Notes: a model not told the origin generated them from the sequence alone. Positions 45,119 through 58,978 are shown, counted from the stretch's first letter. The stretch: 64,000 bases of DNA from Plotosus lineatus (GCA_024760905.1 CM045729.1:4635163-4699162), one strand, 5' to 3'. Numbers and translations: made by a program.

Positions 45119-45574
45119 CTTGTTTCATGCCCCATGGCCTCAACCTTTCACCTTCAACATAGAAAATCCTTTTCGAAACCACATCTTGTGCTGTACAACA
45201 TATAAGAACATCAAACTTTAAATTATGGGGGAAGAAGTGTCATAATGTGCATTTTGAGAGACTGGACGGAGGTGAACCTTTGAAAAATAACTGTCTGATG
45301 AAAAAAGAAAAAAAAAAAGAATTCTTGCATTTTATTCAAATTTTCTTTTTTTTTAATGTTTATGATTACCTCCCTTATCTTACTTCAGGTTATGGTGGGG
45401 GCACATCTGAGAACCATGAACACATACTGGTTCCTTTTTGCTTTTCTTTCTTTCTTTTTCTTTCTTTCTTTCCTTTCTTTTTTACTAAATAACAATAACG
45501 GTGGGGATTTTGTGTCCTATCATTGGATTGTCTGAATTAAGTACATTCTGATTGTGCTTAAAACTTGATCTGTG
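45119..45574. other. Intergenic stretch with CT-rich tracts
   Basis: A-tracts near 45302-45320 and (CTTT)n near 45441-45482; no gene recognised. Confidence 0.45.
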
Positions 45575-45915
45575 TATTCATTCATTTTATGAGTTGCTTA
45601 ATCCTAATTAGGGAGACGGGGAGGCTCGCGCCCGTCTCAGTCAACTTTGGGCGAGGGTGGGCTACACCCTGGACATCTCACCAGGCCATCATAGGGCCAA
45701 CACTCACACAACCATTCATACTCACTCACACTCACACCTACGGGAGGTTTGGAACAGCCAATTAACATACTGTACATGTTTTTGGACTGTGGGAGGAAAA
45801 TGGAGGACCTGGATGAAACACACTCATCCTGGGGAGAACATGCAAACTTCACATAGAAACACCCAAGCTGGGAATCGAACTCGGGCCATTCTTGCTGTGA
45901 GGCAGACGTGCTGAC
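45575..45915 (-). mobile_element. DANA/mermaid-like SINE (S2), near full-length
   Basis: Minus strand: B-box-like 'GAGTTCGATTCCCAGC', 'gaagtttgcatgttctcc', a short CA-rich middle, and the shared tail with GAAT at 45578. Confidence 0.85.
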
Positions 45916-46789
45916 CATTATTACCTGTGCATTACATTATGGGGTTTTTTGGGTTTTTTTGTGTCAAAATTTCATTTCTGCTTTTAGAAAATTACAGCAT
46001 CAGCACTTTCTAACAGTTAGTTAATGCTGTAATTCTAGAAAGTTTATAATGTCTCTGGTGCCTCAAACCCAAAAAAACACCTAATAGTATTGTGCAAAAC
46101 AGATTTCCCATATAAATCCAACATATTGAAGCTCACGAATCAAGTTTCTTTTTACAATGTTATAACATCAGCTTCAACTGGCTTGACATCGTCTATATAG
46201 CTTACGAACGTACAACTGCTGCACGATCCATATTAGGTTATTTCATTTCATTTGTTTGTGGTTGTGATATATTAAACACTCACTGATTTATGACCTCCCT
46301 TCCTGTTCTGAGACTTTGGTGCTGATTCCGATTGGCTGGTTCCGATTGGTAACAGGGTGGGGGAGCAAAATTTAAGTGTTATGACCTAAACTTTGCTTGT
46401 CCTTCCGTGGACCCTTTTTTAGTCTGAATATCTTAAAAATCACTAGTTTTACACTGGCAGTTTATTGTTTGTCAACATTCAGTTTCATTACATTAGGGTA
46501 AGTTGTGGTTGGTTTGTTTACAGAACAAAAAGTTGACACATTTTGCTTTTTCTCCCTGTACCATCTCAGCCAATATTATGGAAGATATTGTGGGGAAATG
46601 TGATTTTGTTTTCTTCAAATAATCCAATATACTGGTTATGGGGTCTGTCGAATTTGGCTTCACCAATTAATTCCATGGGATCTCAGATTGAGTAAATTGT
46701 GTTTACTGCTCAAATTTATATCTAAATATACTGATGACGTGCTCAAGGATCAGACATAAAACTAACAGAATGATGATTTTTATTATTAT
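45916..46789. other. Unassigned intergenic stretch
   Basis: AT-rich; nothing recognised on either strand. Confidence 0.4.
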
Positions 46790-47035
46790 TACTGAGGGCA
46801 AACTGCTTACTGGTGGCCATCTCACCAAGCCATTGCAGGGCCAACACATGTGACCATTCACTCACACCTACAGACAGTTTGTAATAGCCAATCAGTCTAC
46901 TGTGCACATTGCTGAGTTGGAGGAAACCAGAGCCCCTGGAGGAACCCTTGGCAGGCAAGGAGAAAACATGCAATCTCCACACAGAAACGTCCTGAGCCCA
47001 GAAATCAAACCCGTCCTGGGTTTCAAAGTGTATAA
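46790..47035 (-). mobile_element. DANA/mermaid-like SINE (S2), degraded
   Basis: The middle 'ttgcagggccaacacatg' and the head-side 'gagcccagaaatcaaacccg' are recognisable on the minus strand. The tail is lost. Confidence 0.6.
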
Positions 47036-47465
47036 GGCACTTAACATGTAGTCTGTTTTTCTGATTCAGCTTTTATTATTATTACTTGTTAAATCAACGT
47101 ACATTTCAGAAAAATCAAACCAAAGAACTTGTTATCATTACACATACATTTGGTCCTAAGTGCTCAGGTAAATAATGTTAATATAGATTGAATACTAATA
47201 GTTTTTAGAAAAAACATGTAGTCTATTCTTGGTACAATACAAACAGAAAACAAAATATTCTCCTCAATGCAATGTGTCAGATATAGTACACTACGACTAC
47301 TACTACTACTACTAATAATAATAATAATAAAAAATGTCCCATAAAATAACGTAAGTTAATCTAATTCAATTGACACCTGTGATATAAAGACCAACTGTTA
47401 GTTTATTTAATATCCATTATGGGGCTTCTAGTAAAGAGTAAATATACAAAGGTAAATCTGAAATA
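47036..47465. other. Unassigned 3' flank of the sacsin-like gene
   Basis: A minus-strand AATAAA (plus 'tttatt' near 47071-47076) is a possible poly(A) signal for the upstream sacsin-like gene. (AAT)n tract at 47300-47330. Confidence 0.35.
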
Positions 47466-47616
47466 TTTCATTCATTCATTCATGCATTCATTTTCTAAGT
47501 TGCTTCATCCAAATTAGCATCACAGGGATACAAGTGCCTATCTCAGCCAACTTCTGGGTAAGGTTGGGTACATCCTGGGCAAGCTGCCTGGCCATTGTAG
47601 GGTCAACACACAACCA
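47466..47616 (-). mobile_element. SINE tail fragment (S2 type)
   Basis: GAAT tail followed by the complement of the 'cagccaacttctgggtaagg' and 'ctgcctggccattgtagggt' segments. Head absent. Confidence 0.7.
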
Positions 47617-47726
47617 AGATTTTCATTAATAATAGTAGCATTAATCCATATTTCTACATGTGACAGAATGTGAATAAACTAGTAAAGTAGAACAACAATT
47701 ACATTCCTTAGGTTGGTACTTTAGAT

Positions 47727-47897
47727 ATAAATTACATTTGGCAGACACTATTATCCAGAGCTAGTTAATTGTTTTATACAACTGAGCAATTGAGACCTGA
47801 GGGCCTTTCTCAAGGGCCCAACAGTACTGATAGTGGGGATTGAACCGCTGACCTTTGGATGGGTAGCCCATCGCCCTGTCCACTAAACCACCACAGT
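47727..47897 (-). mobile_element. tRNA-derived SINE (family S5) in the sacsin-like 3' UTR
   Basis: Minus-strand head complement 'ccactaaaccaccaca', B-box-like 'CGGTTCAATCCCC', 'ggcccttgagaaaggccc' and the 'GATAATAGTGTCTGCC' tail. It begins about 12 bp after the sacsin-like stop codon. Confidence 0.75.
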
Positions 47898-47908
47898 AAT
47901 GAGATAAA

Positions 47909-50900
47909 TCATTCAGTAATATATTTTTCCAGGTTGTTCAGCAGTCCGTTTGCTATTTTTATTGCTTCTTCAGCATCTTTAGTTTTGAATTGCTCCTTTG
48001 GAATGTGGGGTCTCGGGTGGAAATTTGGGTATTGAGTTCTCTTAGCATCAACACCAAGCGCCTTCAGCTGATTCACAACATAAGGCACATCATGAAGGTG
48101 GGTAGCATACCGTGACACGTTCCAAGCAAGGCCTGTGATGGTTGATGCGGTGCCAGGATGCTTTCCATTCCTTCTGAACTCTGTGGCTATCAGAGCTTTT
48201 TCCACTGCCTGATGCACTTTAAACAGACACCACTCTGGACTTGGGTTATATGCAATGTCACTCTTCGCAGCAAGAAGATCACACTGTGCTTGTCTGTACC
48301 AGCGCTTAGCTTCCTCCCTGTTTGGTCTTGGAGTGTATTCAAAGTGTGACCAAAAATTGTACTGCCGTCTGAAATTGTTTTGATGGAATCGCTCCCGCCC
48401 CCTTTTGTGACTCCTTGCCTGGTAATTCCAGCTCTCATAGAAAGTGCTGAAATCTTCAGACCAATTTGATGTGCTTGATTCTGATGATGTGTTGTGTTTG
48501 GGCTTTCCTTTCTGTAGCTCTTCAATTCTGTTCTGCAAGTATTTAAATGCTTCAGTGGCAAGTTCTGTGTTGTCTGGGTTCTTGTCTGGATGCCATCTTA
48601 AATACAGGCGTTTAATGGCCTTTGATTTGTCCTCATTCGACATCTTCCAGATTTGTTCCAAGGTCTGGTCAATCTCTGCTTTAGCCTGCTCTAAAGTCTC
48701 GGGGAATGGCCTCTTTGGGTATTGTGCAGACTGTGGCGTTTCAGACTGTGTTGGTACAGATCCTGATGTTTCAGACTGTGTTGGTACAGATCCTGATGTT
48801 TCAGACTGTGTTGGTACAGATCCTGATGTTTCAGACTGTGTTGCAGTAGGTACAATATCACTGTCTGTGGAGATATTCCCAAATGAATCAGATCGTTTCT
48901 CTCTTCTGAACTGATAAAGATCAAGGGCGCTTACATCAATTATCCTTTCATCTTTAATTTGTATTCTGTATCTTGAGGGATATCTCCTCTGTCCTGGATG
49001 CTCATCCAGACACTCCACAACAATAGCAAAAACATATTTGTCCCCATCCTCACTGAAACCAACATATTCACCTTTCTCAAAACTATTGAAGAGGTCCATA
49101 TCAAGAGAATCATGCCATTCTTCTGGTATAGGAGTTCCAGGTCTGGGACGAGAACCAAATCCCTTTTCACCACTCGCAGTGTTACGGATTCCATGTTGTT
49201 CCAGGGCCTTTTCAACATCCTCCATGTTTTCACATAATAAAAGCTGACTGAGTACTTGTAGTCTTAATGAATTGAAGATGTTTTGCAGGAGAGCATTGAT
49301 TTCTTTGGTAAGATAAAGACTGACTTCATTCACCACTTTGTAAGCCATGTTGTCGCTGTGCTTCAGATAGAAAACACATTCATTTTGCTGCTTTTTGACA
49401 TAAACCTGAGTTTCTGTCTCAGTACCTTCTAGTGGCTGGTTATTTAACAAAAGTTCAGTGCATACAATTTTACAACAATCAATTTTAATTTTTTGAAATA
49501 TGCTTTCACGCATTTCTACAGCTTGAGTCTGTGAAATTGTGCCTTTGCTTTGGTCTCTGATCAGACATATTAGGCCATGACTGAACTCAGGAGAGGACAA
49601 TCGTGCTTGAAACCAGCCACTGAATTCACAGGATGCTCCATAATCACAGTGTTCTACACGTGCAGCAACCAAATTTACAGAAATAACTTGAGTGAGCATT
49701 TTGGGACGAATGTGTTCAGGAAGCAGCTGCAACAGTTTCTGATGTTCATAGGGGTCTTCTTGCAGACGGCACTCGCTTAGTTTTACAAGTAGCTTCAGTT
49801 TTGTTTTTAGAGACGCCTCCAGTCTGTATGCCTGAAAGAAGGTGTCATTGAAAAACAATGTGTGGGACTCGTGGAGTTTTCCATCTGTTGATGGCAGATA
49901 TAGAATGTTTTGAAACTGAGGTACTTTTTCTTCATCTTTTATCAGACAGAAAAGTTGCTGCACAACACGTTGAACAGTTGTCAGCTGGTTTGGGTGAAGT
50001 GTTTCCTTGCCACAGCTCTCTGTATAGATTTCTGCAAGCACAGTGCACAATTGTGTGACGGTAGGATTTTCTTCAACACCGATCTTCTTGAAGAATTCTG
50101 CATACACTGCTTGTTTTGATTGTATGGGGTAGAGGTATGGCCGAAACTCATGAGCATCAGTTAAGGTCAAGACAGCCTGAGTAGCTTTCACGAGATTTTT
50201 GTCATTTTCAACAAGAATAAGAGGGACATCAGCCAACAAAGCCTCATTAAACTTTACAGATTGAAGGTAGCCATATGAGGTCTTGAACACCGTTGCTCTC
50301 GTGTTTATCAGTTGTTCTGTTCTGCATGGAGACCCACAAATATTTCTTAGGTTCTGCATGACCTGCTCTGAGGGAGGTTCATCCAAGGCTCCAGCATTCC
50401 TCAGAGTATTTAGGTCACTTGGAGTGAAGTCCCTTGAGGGCAGTATTGGCATAGAAGTCCATATGAGATACTGATGGTCAAGTTGTTTTTCAAGCAGTGA
50501 TCCTTTGATGGCAACCACATCCCTCTCTTGGGCAAATGATCTGTGATAATTGCACAGTTTTTGATCAATCTTCACAGGCAGTATAAACTTTATGGTTGCA
50601 AGATTTTGCATCAATTTAGAGTTTTGCATAGTGCCTAATTTAAGTGCATTTCTAAGCAATACTGAAGATCTAGTTTGAAGAACGTGCAGCTCAATGGTAC
50701 AGTTTGCATTTGACTCCATTCCATAAGCGAATGAAAGCACCTCCTGTTCAGATACAGTATGTTTTAGTCCTAGCTCACAGAGAAAAGATTTCACTCCTTC
50801 AGCATTGTTAAAATTTTCAAAAAAAGTCTTTGGAACAAATCTCTCCTTTGGAAGCATAACTTTATACAGCTTAACAGATTCATCATAGAAGTACGAAGGA

Positions 50901-53900
50901 ACCTGGAGACAGCCATTGATATCATGAATAAATGGGACAGCTGTCAAAGTTCGGATAATACTGGATTTCAAGTCGTTATACTTTGTTCTAGGTCTTTGTC
51001 TCAGTTCCACTAGCAGCCTTATTAAATCAAGAAGCTTTGTCTGGTTAAGCTTATGTACAGACGGAATTATGAATCGCACACAGTACTCCAAGTCACCCAT
51101 AATCGTAATGTTCATACATGTTGATAGTCCTTTATTTAAATCATTGTATGCAAGGAAAATGCAGTCGCTGTGATCGAATCTGTACAAGCCTGGAAATATT
51201 TCCTGAAACTCAGAATTCAGGATGAATACATTACTGTGCGAATCAATCCTTTGGCGATTTCCACATATGGTCTGAAATAACGGTAAGGACGTAAAAAGCC
51301 TTTGGTCATTTGTGTTTTTGGAATGAATGATGCCAGATTGGAGGAAACGTTGAAGAGCATCACTTTCATTACCAGAAAGGTTCTCAAACTGTGAATGTGG
51401 AATTCTGCCCAACTCCTTCAGAACAGCACTGCTGTCATTTGCCTTCAACAGTTCTGGCTGTACAAATCTGTACAAAAGATTATAAAGTTCAAGAAAGAAA
51501 CTGCGGTCTAATATCAAGAATCCGAGTTTAATGAGAATGGCAGAAATGGGTTCTTTGGGATCCTGAACAACACTGGAAAGATTTCCTATTTGTTCTAGTA
51601 AGCATGTTTCCTTTTGACCTGGATAAATGACCGGCAAAATGGGACTTCCAGAGAAGTGTTGCTTTACTTCAGCAAAGACCGTATTTGTCTCTCCACCTTG
51701 GAAATCCTTCGGGTTGACTTCATGTTCAAAAAATTTCCACAGTTCCTTCAGCCATTTTTTAATTTCAGTTCCTACTATATTCAACCCATTTGATTCATGG
51801 AGTGTTGAATGACAAAGCTTGTATTGAAGAACTGGCTCAATAAACTTTGCTGCCAATGGAATGGTCAATTTCTGAATATATTTTCCCCTCTGGAGAATCG
51901 ATTCATGTCTAAAATTAATCTGATAATCAACAAACTCTGACTTGTGCTCTTGAAAAATGTCATAAAATTGTGAGATAAGCTTTGGAGAATGGGAGCTAAA
52001 TTTCCTCAACATCTGATCTTGGGTGAGGAGGAGAGGTAGATCATTTAGGTCAATTGATTGAGAGTTTTTATTAACATTTGGGGCGAAGAGCGAAAATGTT
52101 TTCTCAGCACTCAAGCAAAATCTCAAGAGCTTTGAACAACTTTGTGCATTTGTAATTAAGGTCTGGTTGATAGGCAATGGTAAATCATCAGTACTTTGTA
52201 AAGGATCGTTCATTCTTTTCTTCTTCAAATAACTGACCACTGAAGAAGGACTCACTGCAGCCACATGCACACCTGCAGTTTTAAAACCCTCATGAGCCTT
52301 TTTGATTTTCCATGAATGTGGCACCAAGTTCATTCCAATGTGTGCTAAAACCTGGACAATGTTATCGTGGCTCTCACTTGTGAAATGAGGTGCATCTGTT
52401 GGATCTGGCTTTGAAACACTCAACCACTTAAATGTGTACTTTGGACCAGTGTGAGCTTTAGAATCATCTGTAATACGAAGAATTGGTATCACAGAGAGGT
52501 TTCGCTGATTGATTGATTTGTAGACTCGACTAATCATGTTATGCCAAACTTGCAAAACATCCTTTGACACAAAGGGAAAAAACTTGAAGCAAAAGTTCAG
52601 GTGTGATTTGAGATGCTCTAAAATTTTAGGTTCACCCTTTTTAAATGTTGTACAGATGTGTTCCAGAAGGTCGGCATACAGAGGGGCGATGATCTCCAGC
52701 TGAAGAAACTGATTCCATTTTGTCTTTGCACTGTCATCATCTTCTTTCCACACATCCCTTCTAGAATGATCCACTTCAAAGTTTCCATTCACATGGACAG
52801 GGAGACCAGTGAAATTTGGCAATGGCAGAGAACAAAAAGCTCTTCCACAAAAGTTTTGTTGTGCAGGTTTTGCTCCTACACAAGCTGCCACGCCTGCCTG
52901 GGGTACTTCGCTGTGGGATTCACTTTCTTGGTTTTGCAAAAAGGATCCATATTGATCTGCAATAATCCAGGAGCTTTGTTTAATTCCTGATTTAACATGA
53001 ACTTTATAGATAGCTTTGGCTGGAATTACTTTCCCAGATTTAAGGGAATTGCAAACATCATTCTGGAATCTTTCCCTTTGCTCCATGGTGTCCTTGGTGA
53101 CTGTTTTCTCAATCATGAAGTCATTGACTTCAGATCCATCCTTGGTGATCTCACGGAAGTGGATTCTTGTGATGTGCTTCAAGAACAGAATCAGTTCCTC
53201 TGGATATGCTTTTAATACCTGGAACAGTTCTGTAATTTCAGATTCTCGAACTGGATTTATAGATATTTCTGATTTGGCTGCCATTTCTTTTGTTCTGAGA
53301 GGAAGTCTGAAAATTGTTCCTGAATGAAGAGGAAACTTTTCAGGGAGAAATGTATTATAAACATCCTGGAAAAACTTTTTAAAATCTTCATTGATTGAAT
53401 ACATGCAGCCTGGTGACTCCTTGGTTCCAGTTTCCACATATTTCAGGTTTGGATCAGATATGCACAGATATTCATCACCAGATATGATGGATGGGCAGTC
53501 AGTCAGATGGTAAACAGAATTAAAACCAAGACCATATTTTCCAGTTCTTCCCAAAGTGCCACGTTTTCCTCCTTCCCCTAATTGCTGAATACCCATCAGG
53601 TCTTCATTTGAGAATTTCTTGTTGTTGAACACACAAAGTGCTGGGCCTTGAAGCACCTCCCAATTTTCTCCAAATATCTTTTTAGTTCCATGCTTCCGTT
53701 TGTCCCAAACAAAATGAATTTCGGTTGCTTCTGCATCATCAGCATTCTGAAGGAGCTCTTTCAGAATATCTTTCTTGGCTGGATAGGCTTCCATTATGTT
53801 TTTTATCCGAACAGTTAGTTTTTCATGTTGTCCAAACTCCTTAGCAAATGGTGAAAACTTTTTAATTAGAGCTTCATCAAGAGTATGATGTCTCATTGTT

Positions 53901-56900
53901 ACTACTCCAAAACTGAGTGCAACCTCTCGAGATATCAGTTTATGGCAGAATGCTACCCCGGCTTGTACTGGCATCCAAGGACTGTCATTAAATTTCAATT
54001 TGCTTGAGTCTGTCAACACACCTTGTTCATCAGGCATAAGACACTCTGTAACCATTTGAGGTGAAACTCCATACAACCCTTTTGTAATTATGGCAATGCA
54101 GATGTGAAGATCTCTGCTTGAGATTGGGCTTGAGAATTTACTGATTTCTTCAAGAACAGCAATAAATTGCTTTGCTGCAAACTGTTTGGTCATGCCAACA
54201 CAGCTCCAGAGATTCTCAAATTTGGAAAAGATGGTGGGAAGAACATAGAGGTAAGGCTTTTCCTCAAATTCACCACCCAAGGCAACTGATTGCACATGTA
54301 CAAAGTGATTGTCAACTAAAATAAATGGGATCGATTGAGCATGGTTAATAATAGCAGTGGGATCACCATCATTCAACAGATATTTGCTGAGGTAGTCATA
54401 ACCGCTTTTGGCAATGTCAAAAAGTTCAGAAGCTTCAAATGATTTGGAACGGTTGTGGACTTCTTTGAGTTGTCTGAGTACTGTCTCAACTGGTGGGTTA
54501 CTTATCACCCCCAATTTTATGAGAACTGGGTCATCTGGCTTTAAACCAAGCTTTACATGATCAACAGTGAATTCTGTCAGGTTTACCAAGTGGTAGCACT
54601 GGTACTCATAGACTTCACATGGCTTTTTAAGTACGGTTGTCTTTTCATTGTGCTGATTGATACCAAGAGCAGGAAGAAATGGTATATGTTTTAGAGTTTC
54701 CCAGTGCAAAGAATCAACACGTGAAAACCTTTTCATTGAGTCAAAGAGACACTGAAGATGTTTGTATGCTTTATCTTTGTTTTTAGACCAAATTTGAGAG
54801 ATTGTCTTTGTTCTTTCTAGAATTTCATCAAATGTGAGTACATCAGACAACATTCCCAAGCTTGACAATCGACAAATCCTCTTGGGAGAGAAGTAGTCAT
54901 TTTTGGTACCGCCAAGAAATCGTCCCTCCTCTGGCTCATACAAGCATGCGACCTTACCATTTGGGTTCACTAGTTTGTTGGTGAATTGAAGTGGTCCTGC
55001 TTTCTGTGTTGGAATGCATGCATGACTTTTCAGTAGGTTGTCAACTGCATGGTCATTCAAGTCTATGGAATTCAATATAAGGGCATCCCTGCAGTGTGAA
55101 TCCATTTTGTTCAAGTTTTTGAACACTACTTGATAAAACTCAAGCCATTCAAATGTTCTCTCCTTGACCATCTCACTGAAGCCACACTGCATTAAATTAT
55201 TTCTTGCCCAGGTTGGCAAAGGAACAGCACAGTAGTTTGGTTCTGTATATTTCAGGAACACGTCCATGGCGAGTTTTCCAACTGCCTCATTGTTTTGAAT
55301 ACTTGGGTCAAGAAATCTTGCTTTGTCAAATGAGCACCAGGCTTTTCCATTATTTAAGAGCTCAAGGGATTTAACATTTGAGCTTTGAACAATGGCTGAG
55401 TAAAAAGACATCACCAAAGGTTGAACTCCTTTCTTTACCTCTTTAATATCGGGCCAGAATGTGTAGTAATCATAGTTTTGTAGATTTCCGTTTTGGGATA
55501 ATTTCTTCAGCTCAAGCAGTGCAGTAATGTAGGCTGTAGCAACTGCATCTTGGAGTAATGCTTTGTTCCATTCCAGTTTGGTACCAGTTTCCCACAGAGC
55601 CTTCCTGTTTGATGTGACTGCAAAAGATCCATTGATGTGAACTGGGAGTCCGGTATCAATTGGAAGCGGAAGAAAACAAAACGCCTGGCCATTTGTACAT
55701 CTATCATCTGCTGACCAAGTATTGTCTGATTCTTTCTGTAGAGGCACAGCAACTCCTCCAATCGGTAAAGAAAATTTGCATTGATGCAGTTCATTCTGAA
55801 ACATTCTTAGTGAGTCTTTTGTCCCAAAACATGAATACAGGAGCCAGTACTGGGAGTTACTTCTCTCAGGATCCTCACAAACTATTTCCACAATGTTTGC
55901 TACAAAGCAGTCAACAATCTCATGGCAGTTTGGGTCAAGGATTTTCAGAGTTTTTTTAATGTCCTGTAGATGTGTTTCATTTGAAATGTTAATTGAGCAT
56001 AGTCCTTCCTGAGAGATTTTCATGACCGTTTCAATTGGTCCTTGATTAAAGATTTGAAGAGTCAGAGACTTTATGTGCTTGAGAAATAATAGTAGAGTTG
56101 CAGAATTGTCTGTGAAAATTTGGTGAAATTCATGTATGTGCTCTTTGTCATAGACTTTGGAGCTAATTTCTGACTTGCACGCCTCATCTGATGTGCGAAA
56201 TGGGAGCTTAATCAGAGTGCCATTGTAATATTTTTGGTTGCTGTTTGAAAAATCACAATCAAAAATTCCCTGATAGGATTTGAACTGTCCAGGGAATCTC
56301 CTAAATAGTCGCTCATGAAACAAATCAAGTTTAATTCCAGGAACTGTTCTACTTTTTACGTGTTTTTCCAAGTGTGTTACATTTGGATCAAGAATGAGAA
56401 GTTTTTGTCCACTCAAAATAGATGGAATATCTGTCACATGGTAAACAGCATTGAAACCCAGTCCAAATTTTCCAATTTTCTCAAATTTGGTTTCTTTTGA
56501 TGCAGCTCCAACTCTAACAATATTGTCCCAGTCCTCCTCTGAGAACAGCTCATTGTTGTAAGCCCAAAGACACGGACCATTGCATAGAGCCATACCATCA
56601 TCAATAAGCCCTTCAGAAGGGTGTGTTCTGAAGTCCAGCATAAAACCGCAGGTACTCGCACGAGCATCTTCTGCATTTTGTACGAGTTCTTTAAAAATGT
56701 CACTTTCATCATCATATTCCTTGAGTATGTTTTTGATTCTCTGAGTGATTGGCTCTGTTTGACCACACTGCTCAATTCCCTCATACACTTCCTCAACACC
56801 AAGGAACAGTGGTTTTAAAATCCGGGTACTTAAGAAGGGAATTTTCAGCCATCTTGCAGTGATAGGAAGAACCTCCTCATGGATGACATAGAACTCCTCC

Positions 56901-58896
56901 TTATCTTGCTTTAGATCATCTAAGCCTTCCTCACTGATATCACAAAAAACAGTATCCTTCAAAGATCGTAGGGTGAAATTTTGATTTTGTAGCTTGACTG
57001 GCACTGGTGTACTGCCCTTTAAAGACTTTTCATTTTTCCTCATCCAGTCAAGGATTGATGTTGAGACTTTAAGTTCAGAAGGCTCTCCATAAGGTGGTGT
57101 TCTGTCATCAATGTTTTCTTTTATATCAAAGAGTATGGTTTCTATTTCTTCATCACCAAGAGTTTCCTTTACTCCACACACTCTGAGCAAGTCATCATAC
57201 TGCAAAAATTCCTCCGGCACTCTTTTGATGTAAAGGCTCAGATCCAGTTCACTTGGAAAGTTGAGCACAACTTCCCGAGGTGACACAAACTCTGTCTGGC
57301 ACCAAAGCCAAGGAATACATTTGTTGTTCAACTCCTGTCTGAATTGTTCAATGTTTTCTTGCATGAATTTGTATGTGCTGTGCAGCTTGTTTTTGAAATT
57401 GTAATCTGAATCTGGGCTGACCATGGTTGAAGATAATGATATCAGCACACACAGGTTCTCCAAAACCTTTTCAGCTGGAGGAGGACTATAGAGGTCAAGT
57501 TTTTGACAGACATTCTCATTGAGGTCTGAAGTAAGTGGCATGACATGGCCCACAATTGCAGAATATTTTGAGGCCCTTATTTCGGTTGGTTTGTATAATG
57601 ATGTCTTCTGGTTGTTTTTACTTTGAATTGAATTTGGCTTTTCACAAGGAACCCACTGTAATTGGAGAAGCTCTTGTCTCTCCCTCTCAGAGAATTTTGA
57701 GAGCAAATCCTTTCTGTTCAATACTCTTACCAAAACATGAGCTTTTTTAAAAGCCCTGTTTCTTGAGTGGATGTGAAGCTGTTGAATTTGTGAGGCAACA
57801 TGAAGTATATTTGCCGAGGATATTTGTTCTTCTTTAGTCTGTAAACCAAGTTGTTCCAAGCTTTGTAGAATCTTTGGTGATCTATAAGCTTCCTGTGGAA
57901 AAAAGTCTTCTTCAAAAAGATCAAGGAAGGTCTTCTTGGTGGGATCAAAAACACTTGAGGGCCTTTTGCGTTCACTTTGTGCTGTCAGAATGAAACTGAG
58001 ATTCTTGCTTTTTGTCAACAATTCTTCACTTTGGGAGAAAAGAATTTGCCCATGATTCAGTATCCAGGTTATTATTTTTTGCTCATCCTCTTTGGTGAAT
58101 AACATTCTATCAATGTATTCTACCAAGTAGATGGCTAATTGAGCAGGATCTACAAGCTTGACCTTTAAGAGATTCAAAAGTCTGCGATCTGCTTCATTTG
58201 CGCACTGGACTATGGTGTCAGGCACAGGGAGATCCTTTGGAATGGCTGGGGTGGACCTTAAAATAATTGCTTGTTTCGACTCAATGGTGACATATTGTTC
58301 AGACATCAATCTGAAAATGGGCAGAGCTGACAGCAGACCTTTTTCTGCATCAGAAAGACTATCTAGAGAAGAAATATAGGTTTTAAACTCTTCCTTTTCA
58401 TGAATTGAAACAGAGGCTAAGCCACTGACAACCCTGTCTGTGTTCAAGTTCAAAAGGACTTGCATGACATTTCTTGGTGATGGTGTTAGGACATAATGTT
58501 CTATGCCATAATGCTTTAGACAGTCATCTTTTTTAATGACTGTTCCACCGACTGACTTTAGCACCTTTTGAATTTGATCTGACAAGGTGGACTCCCTGCT
58601 GTTCTGGAAAATCAAAGTGGATTTTTCTTCCAGTCTTGCTAACATTATAATGCTGCCCACATTTTGCAGTGGTTCAAGAGGTATTAACGGCATTCCAATG
58701 AATTGCATCAGGTCTGTCCAGTGAGTACTTAGAAACTTCCAGAATTCTTTCAGCCATGTCTTTGGTGGATGGTCATCTTTAGCAGAATTCCATTTCACAT
58801 GACCTTTTGTCTCTCTCCAGTCTCTTGGTAAATGTTCCTTGGCTAATGTAGCAACACTGTTTGCATCCAAATTAATCAGGTGATACAGTTTTGAAT
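47909..58896 (-). CDS. Sacsin-like protein, giant terminal coding exon
   Basis: One open frame of about 3660 codons. The true exon begins at 58896: TTTGTTCTTCTTTATTATAG directly precedes it, a strong acceptor, so the in-frame Met at 58921 is intron and not a start. Entry is phase 1. Residues below count from 58921. The first ~700 residues match the latter part of a sacsin repeat (KTWLKEFWKFLSTHW). Second repeat: HSP90-like ATPase boxes KELVQNAEDA (~744) and GKFGLGFNAVYH (~818). Third repeat: KELLQNADDAEAT (~1721) and GKYGLGFNSVYH (~1795). A 10-residue tandem repeat follows at ~3360-3394, then a J domain with HPD at 3444-3446 and a HEPN domain at ~3535-3665. Human sacsin also has a ~11.5-kb single coding exon; it is a chaperone-linked protein of the cytoskeleton and mitochondria. 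This copy may be a teleost paralogue. Ubl and first ATPase exons must lie beyond the window. No stop or frameshift, so it is under selection. Confidence 0.95.
48739..48843 (-). repeat. 30-bp coding minisatellite in the sacsin-like gene
   Basis: About 3.4 tandem copies of a 30-bp unit encode TQSETSGSVP repeats. The copies are identical, so they are recent or homogenised. They sit in the linker before the J domain and keep frame. Confidence 0.93.
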
Positions 58897-58978
58897 CTAT
58901 AATAAAGAAGAACAAATACATAATTATGAATAGAATTTTCTTTTAGTTCATCTCTCATGAGTATAATTTCTGAAAGCA

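Noticed and set aside
48739..48843. CRISPR-like array of 30-bp repeats
   Set aside because: The repeats are direct, without spacers, in frame in a vertebrate coding exon.
48444..48914. 156-residue plus-strand frame inside the sacsin-like exon
   Set aside because: It is antisense to the coding minisatellite and J domain and has no features of its own.
58897..58921. Met codon at 58921 as start of the sacsin-like protein
   Set aside because: The first codons are the pyrimidine tract and AG of a splice acceptor; the first ATPase repeat is missing, so the coding region continues upstream in other exons.
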